Shown here: positions 25,741 through 37,500 of the stretch, piece by piece
Layout of the letters: each line of letters opens with the position of its first letter
How positions within the stretch are numbered: position 1 is the first letter of the stretch
DNA from: Sphagnum compactum
Taxonomy: Eukaryota > Bryophyta > Sphagnopsida > Sphagnales
Assembly (NCBI GenBank): GCA_965153455.1
Contig: OZ234497.1
Span: forward strand, 16,919,872 to 16,983,871
Length of the DNA stretch: 64,000 bases
Reading direction: 5' to 3'
Position numbers and translations under genes: made by a program
Notes under the pieces: generated by a model
The model's database searches: none
The model's input: only the letters and a program-made list of their open reading frames with translations
Told to the model about the DNA's origin: nothing

Positions 25741-27199
25741 TCAATTAGGAAGGTTCTCAAAAAGCTTCTTTATTTGATACACATATAGAAGCCTCCTTGG
25801 AAGTTTCCTTCAACTAGGTCCTCAAAGGGGTGTAAATAGAAATAGGACCCATAATTTCCTTTAGTTTGTTCAACATAAGTTTTGGGCATAAGGTGAAAGC
25901 ATGATCAAGCATACATTTCATGATCCTTGTCAAGAAAAGTGCAAAGTGACCATAAATCAAGCCTTAACATATCAAAATTTTAAAATACTATTTGATTTAA
26001 TGATCAGTATGAACATATTTTTTGAAGTGATGTCAATGACATTAAAGAATCACATGTTTAAAATAAATTTAAGTAGATTTATAAAGAATGCAAATATATA
26101 TATATTTACTTTATGTGTTGTCCAAAGAAACAAAATAGGTTTCAAGTAGATGAAATATTGATTTTTTCTACTTTCTTAGTTAATGGCCATCTAAAATTGA
26201 TTTATGCACTTTCAACTTCTAAAGGAAAAAAATATATATATCAAATTTGAATGTAAAAATATTTTTGAACACAATTACACCAGTTAATTTCAATATACTT
26301 TTGACCTACTTTTAGTACACTAAAGTTTTCCAAAATTTGTATACAACATACTATGAACTCAATATTGTGCACCATGGTGGTTTGACAATGATTGAAAAGG
26401 TTTCGATTCTACTTTCTTGCATTTGTGTAAAAATATGACTATAACTACTCATAGCTACTTTTGTTGTATATTTGATCATGTTTTCACCCCATAATCTTGC
26501 ACCGTAACTTTGTCATGTTCTTTTCATGTTCATGTTTGCATATGTTAACATAATAAAAATCCATTTTCACGTTTATCTTACACATTTTATGTTCTTGTTC
26601 ATAGTTCTTGTATTATTGTTTTTTAATTACATAATCTTGTTTTATTCCTTGTTTGAAAGTTAGACTTAAACCTTTCCTTTAGCCTTTGTTCTTGTGGATA
26701 TTCGTGTCTTTGACATTTAGCCTCTTACAACCCAAAAAAAACATAGGCACAAAACATATAACCATTTTGTGGCCTTATATAAGTTTTGGAAAATTTGCAA
26801 TAGGAGATGACAATAGTCCAATCTACTACCCTTACCAACTTGGTGGCATGTTAACACAAAGAATCACTTTAATGGCTACAAAAGTCCACCTCCAATTTTT
26901 AGAGAATGATATCATCATGTATATTCACACTTTCGATAATTAATCAAGTTTTACCACATGGCAAAATTTAAAAATATTTTGACATTTAAAAAATTAAATC
27001 TACATAATCCAATTCATGTGGTTAATAGGATTAGGACACATGGCCTAATCAAAAACATTTTGGGATTTATTTTAAAATAAATATGAAAAAATTCAAGTCG
27101 TTCAATTGAAATGCCAATATTGGGACATGTGGTTGTTTTTCTTTTCATGTTTTAAACAAGATTGTGTGACCTAGGTGGTTTCTTAGATAAAAATATTAT

Positions 27200-27532
27200 T
27201 TTTTTGTTAGTGCCATTAGTTTGGGGTTGGAGTTAGAGGAGGATATGAGTTAGTGGTGCATGGTATTTGATTAGCCTTAAATGTTCACCTTGATTGGGTG
27301 GTGTTGCAAGTAGACATTGCAAACGCCTTCAACACTATTTCTCATAGGGTTATATTTTAAAAGCTATGTGCTATAGGTGGGCAATTGTCTTAGCTCATAC
27401 TTTTCATCCATTTCTTTTATGCTCCCTAATTTTATTTATTTATTTAGTCACCATTCCCATTAGAACAATCTATCTGTTATTCAATCTTCCATTGGTACTT
27501 GTTAGGGGGTTCTTTTGGGTGGGTGATCCTTT
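27200..27532 (+). pseudogene. LINE-like reverse transcriptase, 5' part (split by CACTA element)
   Basis: Translation with several stops reads YELVVHGI, LALNVHLDWVVLQ, VDIANAFNTISHRVIF and KLCAIGGQLS, ending in VGDPF just at the CACTA border. VDIANAF is RT motif A, with the first catalytic Asp, and (Q)GDPL is the conserved motif-B region. This is a non-LTR/LINE-type RT of a kind common as decayed copies in plant genomes. The 5' part of the element is missing or too diverged to see. The frame continues at 30599 on the far side of the insertion. Confidence 0.78.
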
Positions 27533-28189
27533 CACTACTACCAAAGTGGGGTGTAATTTACTATCTTAAATCACTATGGGACCTTAAAAGTGAAATAACT
27601 TCATTGCATTTTACTGATTTCACCTAATGAAAGTTATTTCATTATAATATCACTATGTAGACATCATCTTTCATTTCTAGCTAACATAATTCACTATTAT
27701 AATTTACTATAGCAAATAGGTTTATTTCTATGTTTTTAAAAATATTCTATTTATGTTACTTTATGATATACCCTATATTATTTTAAGCTACTTTAGTTAT
27801 TCTAACTTATATTTTATGTTATTATAGGCTATTATAAATTATTGTACCTTAAATTATTATATGTTATTTTACCTTAAAATATCTTAACTAGTTTATTATA
27901 AGCTTTTAAATTCTTTAAAATTAAATTATTCAACTAACTTTAAGCTATACCTGAGGTTATTTTATTTTAAATTGATATATGTTATTTCAAGTTATACTTT
28001 AAATTATTCAAGGTCATTATACTTAATGTTATTATAAATTGTTTTATCTTAAGCATAATAACTTTAAAATAATCTAAAACAAAATATAATGACCTAAGGT
28101 AAAAATAACTTAAATAAAAAATAATAACCTATGAAAAATAATTTTAAATACCGTACAATATAATAACTACCAATAGCCTATGATATTAT

Positions 28190-29350
28190 AACATAAAATA
28201 TCAAACAATAATTTATAATACAATAATCACTAATAGTTGTAATATAACATATAATAACCAACAATAATTTATAATACAATAACCATTAATAACCATTAAT
28301 AAAATAACCATCAATAACCACTAATAAAATAACCACTAATGGTTTACAACAGAATAATCACCAACAACCATTAATATAATAACCACCAATAGCCATTAAT
28401 AAAATAGCCACCAATGGTTTACAAGAAAATAATCACCACCAGCCATTAGTAGAATAACCACCAATAACCATTAATAGAATAGCCACCAATAGTCATTAGT
28501 AGATTAATCATGAATAACCATTAATAGAATAAGCACCAACAGCCGTTAATAGAATAAGCACCAACAGCCGTTAATAGAATAAGCACCAACAGCCGTTAAT
28601 AGAATAAGCACCAACAGCCGTTAATAGAATAAGCACCAACAGCCGTTAATAGAATAAGCACCAACAGCCGTTAATAGAATAAGCACCAACAGCCGTTAAT
28701 AGAATAAGCACCAACAGCCGTTAATAGAATAAGCACCAACAGCCGTTAATAGAATAAGCACCAACAGCCGTTAATAGAATAAGCACCAATAGCCTTTAAT
28801 AGAATAACCACCAATAGCCTTTAATAGAATAACCACCAATAGCCATTAATAGATTAATCACGAATAACCATTAATAAAATAACCACCAATAACCATTAAT
28901 AGAATAACCACCAATAGCCATTAATAGATTAATCACGAATAGCCATTAATAGAATAACCACCAATAACCATTAATACATTAATATCAAATAGTCATTAAT
29001 AGAATAGCCACCAGTAGCCATTAATAGAATAGCTACCAGTAGTCATTAATAAAATAACCACCAATAGCCATTAATACATTAATATCAAATAGTCATTAAT
29101 AGAATAGCCACCAGTAGCCATTAATAGAATAGCCACTAGTAGCCATTAATAGAATAGCCACCAGTAGCCATTAATATAATAGCCACCAATAACCATTCAT
29201 ATAATAGCCACCGATAGAATAACTATTAATGGCCATTATTAGAATAACCACCAATAACTATTAATAGAATAACCACTAAAAACATTAATAGCCACAAATA
29301 GAATAGGTACCAATAGCCATTAATAACCACCAATAACACTAATAAAAGAA
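28190..29350. repeat. Minisatellite, 25-bp unit, inside the CACTA element
   Basis: Over 1.1 kb consists of variants of 'agaataaccaccaatagccattaat'. At 28526-28775 ten consecutive 25-bp units are identical ('agaataagcaccaacagccg' plus 'ttaat'), with diverged units before and after. Outer units differ at several positions and include length variants. Internal minisatellites are known in several CACTA lineages. Confidence 0.93.
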
Positions 29351-29689
29351 CAACTAATAACCATATATTATAATTGTTTAGGATTGCAAAAAAAATCTAA
29401 GGTGAAATAATTTATAATAAAGGAAACTAACTTAAGGTAAAATATTTTCAATAGCCAAAAGTAACTTATAATATCTACAAGTAGTCTAAATTGAAATAAT
29501 TCACAATAGCCAAAAATAACATAAAATAGACAAAAAAACTTACAATAGCTGAAAATAGCCTAAGGTGAAATAAGTTAAAATAGCCAAAAATAATTTATAA
29601 TAACTGCAAGTAGTCTAAATTGAAATAATCTTCAATAGCCAAAGATAACTTAAAATAACCAAAAGTAGCCTACGGTGAAATAACAAAAA

Positions 29690-30345
29690 ATAACCAAAAA
29701 ATTTAAGAATAGCCATAAATAACCGTAAATAATGTAGGGTGAAATAATTTAAATTAATGAAAAATAGTCATATAATAATTGAAAGTAGTTTAACATAGGT
29801 AGTATTATTATATTAACAAAAAGAAATCCATTTATTAAACTTTTTTTTTCAAAAGAATGGTCATTGAAATGTTATTGAATAATGATATTCAACTTTTTTT
29901 TTGTTCAGATGATTTTAAACTTTCAAAAAGAAATAAATGTATTTATGTACATTATTGAATTAAAAAAAAAAGTAAACTCGAATCATTTCATTTGAACAAA
30001 ATCTCAATAAGATATGAATTTTCAAAGTTTATGTTTTTGTAATGTTTAAACGAAGTATTTGATAAATAAAATGTAATGTAACATATTATCACAACAAGTG
30101 GGGTGGTTTGATTGTAAAGGTGTTTGCCCCCATTCCGAAGGTCAAGGGATCAAACTTCATGGGTGGTGTTGTGTGTGGTCAACAATGGTATTGACCGAAT
30201 ATTCTCCTATCAAATTCTTAGGTTAGGTGCGTAGGTTGATTACGTGGCCTACTTACCTACCTAGGCTAGGTTTTTAACCTATCGTAGGTAGTGACACGTG
30301 TCAATAAATAATAGGCTTAAAAATCATGAAATTATCAATAATATT
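29690..30345. repeat. Second copy of the 21.3-22.1 kb segment, with tRNA-like A/B boxes
   Basis: This is the right arm of the CACTA element, colinear with 21345-22075. Each copy contains a Pol III-like pair: A-box-like TGGTTTGATTG at 30104-30114 (TGGCTTGATGG at 21826-21836) and B-box-like GATCAAACT at 30148-30156 (GATCAAACC at 21870-21878), spaced 33 bp apart in both. This could be a tRNA-derived SINE head caught in the element. The rest of the segment is AT-rich and non-coding. Confidence 0.7.
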
Positions 30346-30598
30346 ATATATTAAATAATTAAAATTTAATTAATTTTCATACTGGTTAGTTAATTAACTA
30401 ACAAATGAATGGTTTGGTAAATTTGTATTTCACTTGAGAGTAACCTTGTTTCACTAGGTACTAGTGAAACAAATCATTGTCCGTAGCAACTGGTCCCCGT
30501 TCATTAGGGGGTTAAACAATTTCACTAAGTAAAAATGTCCAAATTCACTCAAAAATCTAGTGAAACCATAGTGAACTAGAATGCATTTCCTAGTAGTG

Positions 30599-32480
30599 TT
30601 TCTTTGTCATAGCTCATTTTCGCGCACTTTGTAGTTTGGCTACCCTTTTCCCATCTTGTTTGTTTCCTTCCATTACATCATTAGGTTTGCTTCAATCATT
30701 TCTTGGGTTTTTCATCAACTTTTAATAATTAAATTTGGTAGGCCTTGTGGTTCAGCCCCACAAGTGTGTTGCTTGGTTTCCTTTGGGGTTGCTTTTAAGG
30801 TTTTCACCTCCATCAAGTTTTTATACCTTTGCTGGGGGCATTAAGATTTTGGGTGTTCCTTTGGGGTCCCTCTCCTTCACATCTTATTTTTTCAAGAATG
30901 TTTTGGATGATGATGTTATCACATAGATGCCTTTCCTAGGTTGGGGCATCTGCATGTGGCATTTGGGATTTCATATATTGTTTCGCGTAAAAACCTTATT
31001 ATCTTTTTCATTATTTTCCCCTGCTCCCAGATTTTCAGCGTTAGCTAGCCCCCTTTGATTTGACCTTCATTCGCATATTTGGGAGACTCTTAAGGTCAAG
31101 TTTTTTGGAGTGTCATGAGGCTTTTCTAGTTCATCAACAAACCACTTTTCCCATTTCTAGAGGTGGGATAGGTCATGTTTCTACAAAGATTATCGCCTCG
31201 ACAATGTACTTGGGGAGTTGGAGGCTGGTCACCTTAATCATTGCATCTAGATTTTTGTAGGATGACCGCCCATTTCTAATGTGGGCTATAGGGGCTGATA
31301 GTTCAAGTTCACTTCCATTCCAGGCTCACTTTAGGTGGGTTTGTGACCTTTTACCTCCAATTGTTTAAGCTTCCATCCCACCATTTGAGCAACTATCAAA
31401 GAGAAGAGTCGTTCATTTTCAAGAAAATAACTTAGAAAGTGTGCATGAGGACTCATTTTCCAACATCATCTTAGAGTTGTTTTCACAATGTCATCGCACT
31501 TTGCTAAAATCTTGTGCAGGCTTAAGCTCGGGTGTTTGGCTTTCTACCTACCCAGTCATCCCATCTTTTAGGATGGCCTCTGACATTTTCACCTCGGCAC
31601 TAAGCATTAAATTGGGCCCTCCCCCATTCCACAATTCATGATTTTTTTGATGCATATGCGATTAGGTCATAAATTCGACATGGATACACTTATTTCGTTG
31701 TGTTCATGCGTGAGAGTGCATGACCACACATGATGTAGTTTGAGATTCTATTGTCTCCATTGTTAAGGATGTTGGGTTCCATGTTTTGCGCAAACAAACA
31801 CATGTTTTTCGATGTCATTTTTTTAATCATCACGATGATGAGTGGATATTGTGTTTACATCAGATGGTATTTGCACTTTGGTAGACATAGTCATTATTGA
31901 TTCAACTTGTGTGGATCTTGTTTCACATGTTACTTCTTTTTGGGGAGTGGTTGCGACGATTGCAGCTTAGGCAAAGATTGTGTCATATTGCGATTTACAC
32001 CTTGGGGATGATTTCATCCCTCTAGCAATAGAAATATTTGAATGTTAACGTTAGTAGGCGAATGACTTCTTCATCGATGTGCCAACATTGCATGGTTAAC
32101 GAAGGGCTCTGAAAATCCTCCTTTTTCGATTATTCATTCATTTTATAGGTAGAAAGTGTTAGTGGTTCTTCAGAAAATTTAGGCCGCCACTATCTTGTGT
32201 CGGGTAGTTGTGGCAACAAGAGAGGCCTCTTCTATGCTTGGTGTCTTTCTAGGAATTTCGCCCACTCCTTGCACAACTTGCTTCGTGCTACTGTGATGGG
32301 ATTAGGTCCTAGGTTCCGTGTTTTCTCCTCTTAAGGCTCCCCATTGTATGTGTTGCACTTTCAAAATGTGGTCTTTTGTTTGGACTTCAGTCCTTCTTTT
32401 CTTTCTTCTCTTGTTCCCTTGTTGGGTGTTTTTCATTTATTTATTTCTTTATTTATTTCCTTCCTTCAATGAAAGAAATA
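30599..32480 (+). pseudogene. LINE-like reverse transcriptase, 3' part and tail
   Basis: Continuing the RT frame after the insertion: FFVIAHFRAL, FPSCLFPSI, VQPHKCVAWFP, GIKILGVPLGSLSFTS, FGRLLRSSF, ISRGGIGHVSTKIIAS and YLGSWRLVTLIIASRFL. Later blocks are HDVV, VKDVGFHVLRKQTHVF and VDIVFTSDGI. Frameshifts and stops occur throughout and the catalytic ADD/YxDD block is no longer recognisable, so it is inactive. The end, about 32.37-32.48 kb, is T-rich with 'tttatttatttc' repeats, resembling an element 3' end. Together with the 27.2-kb part it is one element interrupted by the CACTA transposon. Family name is not assigned. Confidence 0.75.
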
Positions 32481-32489
32481 CATATGATT

Positions 32490-33190
32490 AGTGGTACCCG
32501 TGACCTTCGGACACCCGTGGCTACGCCACTCCAGCCACCCCGAACGCTTTGTTTGGTCGCCATAATAAATTTTCCCAAAATAACACTCGTGGGTCCCACC
32601 CTAAGGCATTTATATCCCCACAGATAAAAACAATATTGTGACTTAGCGCAGTGGTCCCGACCGACGTTGTGCGGGTATCAGAACCAACCGTGTGTACCCT
32701 CAAGTTATTAGTCCGGGTATTTACTCCCTTACCCGACGGGGGTGAGAAAACCCAAAACCCCGGTTCTGACATTTTGAACCTTGGTTCCCGAAAGTTGTGG
32801 AAATTTCTGAAAACACGCTCCTCTATATAACCGTCGGTTCTTTCGGTAGTGGGGGGGGGGGGGAGGGGAAGGTTTTTATATTCGCCTCTGGTGCGGTGGG
32901 AGAGGGATGCGATCCGACCGTCATTCCTTCCCTTCGGACGGCTGCGATGCTTTGTGGAGATCAGGTCCTGGTTTGTACACTTGGCCGGTGCGGAAACCGT
33001 GGTGGTCGCCCGCTGCTTCACCGGCCTCTCCCTCCCCCACCCCCCAAAACCCCCGTCACAGACAGACGGTCAGCTACGGCCGGTTCTGCCATAGTGTTAA
33101 AACATAGAAAATGCTTTTGCAACAGAATCGGCCTCACAAAGACTGTTAACGGGTCGGAACGCCGTGTCACAGACAGACGGACAAGTGAAT
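32490..33190 (+). other. GC-rich promoter-like segment with TATA box
   Basis: An abrupt GC-rich island in AT-rich DNA. It carries a canonical 'ctctatataa' (TATATAA 32824-32830), a G homopolymer near 32850-32863, and a 15-bp direct repeat 'gtcacagacagacgg' at 33055-33069 and 33166-33180. The + frame through it (to 33207) has no family resemblance and is Pro/Gly/Arg-rich from base composition. It may be the 5' end of an unrecognised transcript, the edge of another transposon, or upstream regulatory DNA of the SNU13 gene. Confidence 0.35.
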
Positions 33191-33467
33191 TAATATATAG
33201 GATTTAAGTAACGAACCATGTGACTATTAGAAACTTTTGAACCCTAGTTTAGTAGTTAACTATGTTGATTGGCCTAACAATTGGTGAAGCTCCTCTACTA
33301 GGCTAGGTGACCACATTATTGAGATGCATTATTAGACCTCCATTGCAACATTTAAAGTGATATGAGATTGACCCAAGTAGACTAGGTTTATGGACTATTC
33401 CAGCTTAAGGTACAGTTGCAACCTACCCCCAACCTACCTATGTCTCAGAACCGGCGGGTACTGGGGC

Positions 33468-33498
<31 letters not shown>

Positions 33499-33525
33499 TG
33501 CGTCGTCGTGTTGGTTTGCCTGCGG

Positions 33526-33532
33526 TTATATA
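33526..33532 (+). promoter_or_regulatory. Putative TATA box of SNU13 gene
   Basis: TTATATA lies about 330 bp before the SNU13 start codon. GA runs lie on both sides (about 33473-33498 and 33730-33760), typical of plant core promoters and leaders. Its use is inferred from position only. Confidence 0.4.
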
Positions 33533-33858
33533 CGAAGCTCGAACCTACGGACGCGTTTTCTATTGAATCTCTACCGTCCAGAGTTCTCATCGACGGCCAT
33601 CGCCATCCCACGAAACCCTAAGCCGAGCTTTCTCGGAAGAGGGTTGCTGAGCTTCTTTGTTGTTGCTGTTCTTTCGGTCGTCTTTCGGGAAATCCTCGTT
33701 TCGCGCAATTCTGTGTTTAAGGAGGAAAACAGAGAGAGGGAGAGAGAGAGGGAGAGGGAGATAGATTTGTTTGGGGAGGTTTTTTTATTGATTTTGTTGT
33801 GTGCTGGGGTTTGATAACTGTTGAAGAAGGGTTTGGAGGCGAACGGGGGCTTGACAGA

Positions 33859-34245
33859 ATGGGATCGGAGGGAGTGAATCCGAAGGCATATCCGTTGGCA
33901 GATGCGCAGTTGACGATCTCCATCATGGACATTGTACAGCAAGCAGCTAACTACAAGCAGTTAAAGAAGGGAGCCAATGAGGCGACCAAGACGTTGAACA
34001 GAGGAATCGCGGAATTCGTCGTCATGGCAGCGGACACAGAGCCGCTGGAGATTTTGCTACACTTGCCGTTGTTGGCTGAGGACAAGAACGTACCGTACGT
34101 ATTCGTGCCGTCGAAGCAAGGGTTAGGACGTGCATGCGGGGTATGCCGGCCGGTGATTGCTTGCTCCGTGACGACCAACGAGGGCAGCCAATTGAAGTCG
34201 CAAATCCAGCAACTGAAGGACTCCATTGAGAAGCTGCTGATCTGA
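33859..34245 (+). CDS. SNU13: SNU13/NHP2L1 (15.5K) L7Ae-family RNA-binding protein
   Basis: Intact 128-aa frame, the same length as human NHP2L1, with [11 protein letters not shown], the kink-turn-binding [46 protein letters not shown] and RPVIACSVT, all diagnostic of SNU13. The protein binds kink-turns in U4 snRNA, for assembly of the U4/U6.U5 tri-snRNP, and in box C/D snoRNAs, with NOP56/NOP58 and fibrillarin, in nucleus and nucleolus. The ATG at 33859 gives the normal N terminus; an upstream in-frame extension would begin only at a non-ATG codon. No intron interrupts the coding frame. The stop is TGA, with a further in-frame TGA just after. No neighbour is related in function. Small changes from the animal consensus include Cys in ACGVCRP, where human has Ser. 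Confidence 0.97.
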   Translation: MGSEGVNPKAYPLADAQLTISIMDIVQQAANYKQLKKGANEATKTLNRGIAEFVVMAADTEPLEILLHLPLLAEDKNVPYVFVPSKQGLGRACGVCRPVIACSVTTNEGSQLKSQIQQLKDSIEKLLI

Positions 34246-34531
34246 TGATGAGGGGAGAAGAAGAAGAAGTAGTGGAGAGTGGAGGAGGAGAGTGGGAAAG
34301 ACGACCGCGCCGGAGAGAAAGACCACACCGGAGAGAGATACTGGAGTGTCTATGATGACTGGAAAATGGTGGCCGTTAAGTGCGAGGATGGCGGCGAGCT
34401 GGGGTTCCCTTTTTCATCTTTGAAACCTTTTGTGCTTTTGCTTCTGTTTGTGTGATGGAGACTAAGGGTTCTGGATATTCTCCTTAACGAATATGATAAG
34501 TTTCCAGCACTTTTTGCACAATGAGTTAGAA

Positions 34532-34560
34532 CGATGATGATGATGATGATGATGATGATG
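34532..34560. repeat. (GAT)n microsatellite
   Basis: About nine GAT units 290 bp after the SNU13 stop, probably in its 3' flank or 3' UTR. A similar run occurs near 11390-11410. Confidence 0.9.
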
Positions 34561-37500
34561 CCGGCTGATTGACATCTGCTCTCGCCGCTGGATGCTTTCA
34601 TAATCTATGCGGTTCTTTTTGATGTTTCTTGTGCATACTGTCTCTGTCCTCTCATGTGATTTTGTGCCTTTTTTCCTCAGTTGTTCTCTGTACTGTCGTT
34701 GTTGGGCTTTAGACTAAGTTTGCTCTGTCTGAAATCTTTTGCAACCAAATATGTGTCCTCCATAGAACGAAACAAACTTCAGAAAAGGAAGAAGGAAGAA
34801 TCCTTGTCTATCTTGTAATGGAGCTCACTACTAAGCTATGTCCTTCTTAAGAAACTAAGAAACTTCAGAAAGGAGGAAAGTGATTCTTGTGTATCTTGAT
34901 ATAGGGTTTGCTAAGCAATGTCCTTCAGCTGTTTTTTTGCAAGCATTTCCTGAGGTAATAATACTACATCCAGGAAGTCCCATACCTGTTCTTAGCAAGT
35001 AAACGACTATGCAAGGTTTTTACCCTCCTCTTGCAATAGGCAAAAACTATATCAGACAGTAATGGACTCATCCATATTCCTGGAAATGGAGATTGCACTG
35101 TTCCAAAATTTGTTGAAGACCCTGGATATTCATCGAGGCCTACCTTAAATCTCTTTTCTAGAGGTACTACATTTTGAGGGTGTTCTCCAAGCAGTTCATG
35201 TGTTCATCAGAGCTAGTGCAAGGGGGCTGAACAGATTTTTTGCCAACCGAGAAGAGGTCCTAGGAATTCATGGAATGCTTAGTGTATGGATGTGAAGTGT
35301 TTGGTGGTATCCTGATGGGTACTACTTGTGCTTTTAGCTTTTTTAAGTTGGGAGCTTTTCAAAGCCCAATTTGCCCTCAAGAAATCATGCTTTTTGTTTC
35401 TTGTTTCATTTTTTTGCTTTTGTTTGATTTTCATTTTCTTTATCTTTTCTTCTTTCTTTTTGAGTTTGTCTTTCTTCTCTGGTTTCTTGGTCCTCTTCTT
35501 CTCTTTAGATGTTTTCGAGCTCACCAGCATCATGGCTGAGTGTCCCCATTCCCATTATTGCCAGTCCTGTGACAGAGATGCAGTATGTTGGTTAATTTTG
35601 GACTAACCTCTACCCAGTGCCAGGAGCTGATGAAGGGAATGTTATGGTGTCGATACCATAGATCTTGCTGTTTGAAGTTTGTTAAACATGTGTATGGTGG
35701 TTGCTGTTGTTCATACTATTCATCAGTTTTGGGTTTTTTTTTCTCCCTTTGGTCTGGTTGGGTTTCCTCTTTGCTTGCTGTTTTGTTGTCTATATCTGAA
35801 ATATCTATAGCAGGCTTTGTAGCTCAAAAAGTTCTCGAGAGCTCAAATTGCTGGGTATCCTCTTTTTCAAGGATTCTGATTTTTTGCTTTTATGTTGTCA
35901 GATCTGAAATACCTCTTACCTTGTTATGGGTCGTCTCTCAACTCTATCCAGGTTTGACTTACATAAGTATGGAAAAATTCTCAGCACTTATGTTTTGTTA
36001 AGCCAGCCAGCATCATTGCTGAATCTTCTGATTGCTTCTGGTTTTGTGACAGAAACTCAGTATGTTGGTCAATGTAATACATTGAGCTGTACCCTCTACT
36101 CACTGTCTGGAGTTGACGAATTCAATGGGGATGTTACGTTTGCTGGTCAGTACCATACATGTTGTGGAAGGTTATGGAACTTTATTGTAACTGCTCTTTT
36201 GTTTTCAAACCACTATGGCCTCTACCCACAAGTCTGCAAAGGACACTGAATATAGGTGTGGCTACTATTTCGAACCATTATGACCTCCACTCATTGTCAG
36301 GAGCTGATGAAGTTAGTGGAGGCAGCGGGAATCTTATGGTAGCTGATCACTACAATATGTGTTGCTGAACATACACATGACTGCCATTTTTTCAAACCAC
36401 TCCTCTTTGTTCTTTGTTTTTTAATGCTAAATCTATTGTTTTCCTTTTCCCTTGTTCTCTTTTGCTTTTGTTTTCCTTGTTCACTTGCATGTGGTAGATC
36501 TCAGATCTCTACAACCTTTTTATAGGGTCATCTTATATTATTCAAGTTGACTTGAATCATAAGTATGGAGAAATTCTCAATTCTTTTTGGGGTTGTGTGT
36601 TTCAAATTTTCATGAGGCTGTACAAACCAACTCTTTAAAGTTCACTAAGATTGTTTCAGTCTGTCAATAAGTTGATGGACTCCAAGTCCATTGTTTCTTT
36701 GTTTTGCAAAATTCCGTGACATGGTAGAAATTAACTAAATCTATGTGAGCCACCAAGACTGCAGTCTTTTTGCCTATAATTCTCGTGAGAGTTTAGTTCC
36801 TCTTCATATGTAAGTTTGATAATCTGATTTTGGTGCAGCATGGCATTCTTTTTGATGATTGAGTTCCTTTTTCATCTATCGAATGTCAGCATTCCCCACA
36901 GTCAAAAGCTTTTCAAGTTCTGGAGTTTTCAGATGTTTTGGAAGTTCGTTTGAGGTTGTTTCCTGTGCTTTTCCAGGGCTACAAATCGCATTAATAATCC
37001 CCTTTATCACAGCTAAATTGGTTGTGTTTACCAAGGTTGTAACAATCCAAATATGATGTACTCTTTCAAGGGTTGGTCCTTTCACCTAACCCCTGTACAA
37101 AATAATTAGCAACTCATTGAGCATGTCAATTTGATTGTGGGTTGTAAGAAATACCTCTCATTTCAACAATCCATTATTTCTGTGTCCTTTGTATTTGCTT
37201 GATATCATGTTGGAGGACACATCTGTTGGTAGATAATTTTGAAACATGCCAAGTATGTGTTAGTGCCAACAATGTGGTGACCATCACAAGCAATTGAGTA
37301 CCCACAAAAAAATGCCATGGACAAGTGGATACTAACAGATAATGATTATGGAAAATGTGCTCAAATGATGTGTTTAGAGTGCCTTTTTCATAGAAGTATA
37401 GGTAGTTGATGAAAGCAAATCCTTCTTTGTTGTGCAGTGATTATTAGAGCAGTGTGGCTACAGCACAAAATTGGGCAAGAAACTCTGCACTCATGTGCAG

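Larger units (their letters stand above)
10110..27199. other. AT-rich gene desert with decayed repeats
   Basis: Seventeen kilobases with frequent poly-A/T runs and no open frame that resembles a protein family on either strand; open frames here are short and low-complexity. It holds scattered microsatellites, a MITE (19807-20134), a relic of the CACTA family (21345-22075), a short-period minisatellite (25490-25740) and possible orphan CACTA right ends (16432 and 24991). The + open frame 23826-24188 is the longest but has no recognisable motif. I see no RNA gene. Confidence 0.7.
27533..30598. mobile_element. Non-autonomous CACTA (CMC/EnSpm) transposon, 3066 bp, inserted in a LINE
   Basis: Both ends begin CACTACTA: left at 27533-27540, right (as TAGTAGTG) at 30591-30598. 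The inverted ends continue imperfectly for about 31 bp, with AAA then a block near 10/13 identical ending ACTAT. The 3-bp duplication TTT stands directly outside each end (27530-27532 and 30599-30601), as expected for this superfamily. Subterminal regions repeat 'TTCACTA/TAGTGAA' (for example 30440-30580), and the left and right arms carry inverted copies of 'aaaataacttaaaataac' units. The interior holds a 25-bp minisatellite (28.2-29.35 kb) and no transposase, so movement would have depended on a partner element. The host LINE frame can be read across the two flanks. Confidence 0.85.

Noticed and set aside
32797-33207. 136-codon + frame in the GC-rich island
   Set aside because: Composition-driven Gly/Pro/Arg run through a G homopolymer; alternative frames are equally open and none resembles a protein family.
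33535-33560. B-box-like 'ggttcgagctt' on the - strand near 33.54 kb
   Set aside because: No cloverleaf or A box at the right distance, so not a tRNA gene.
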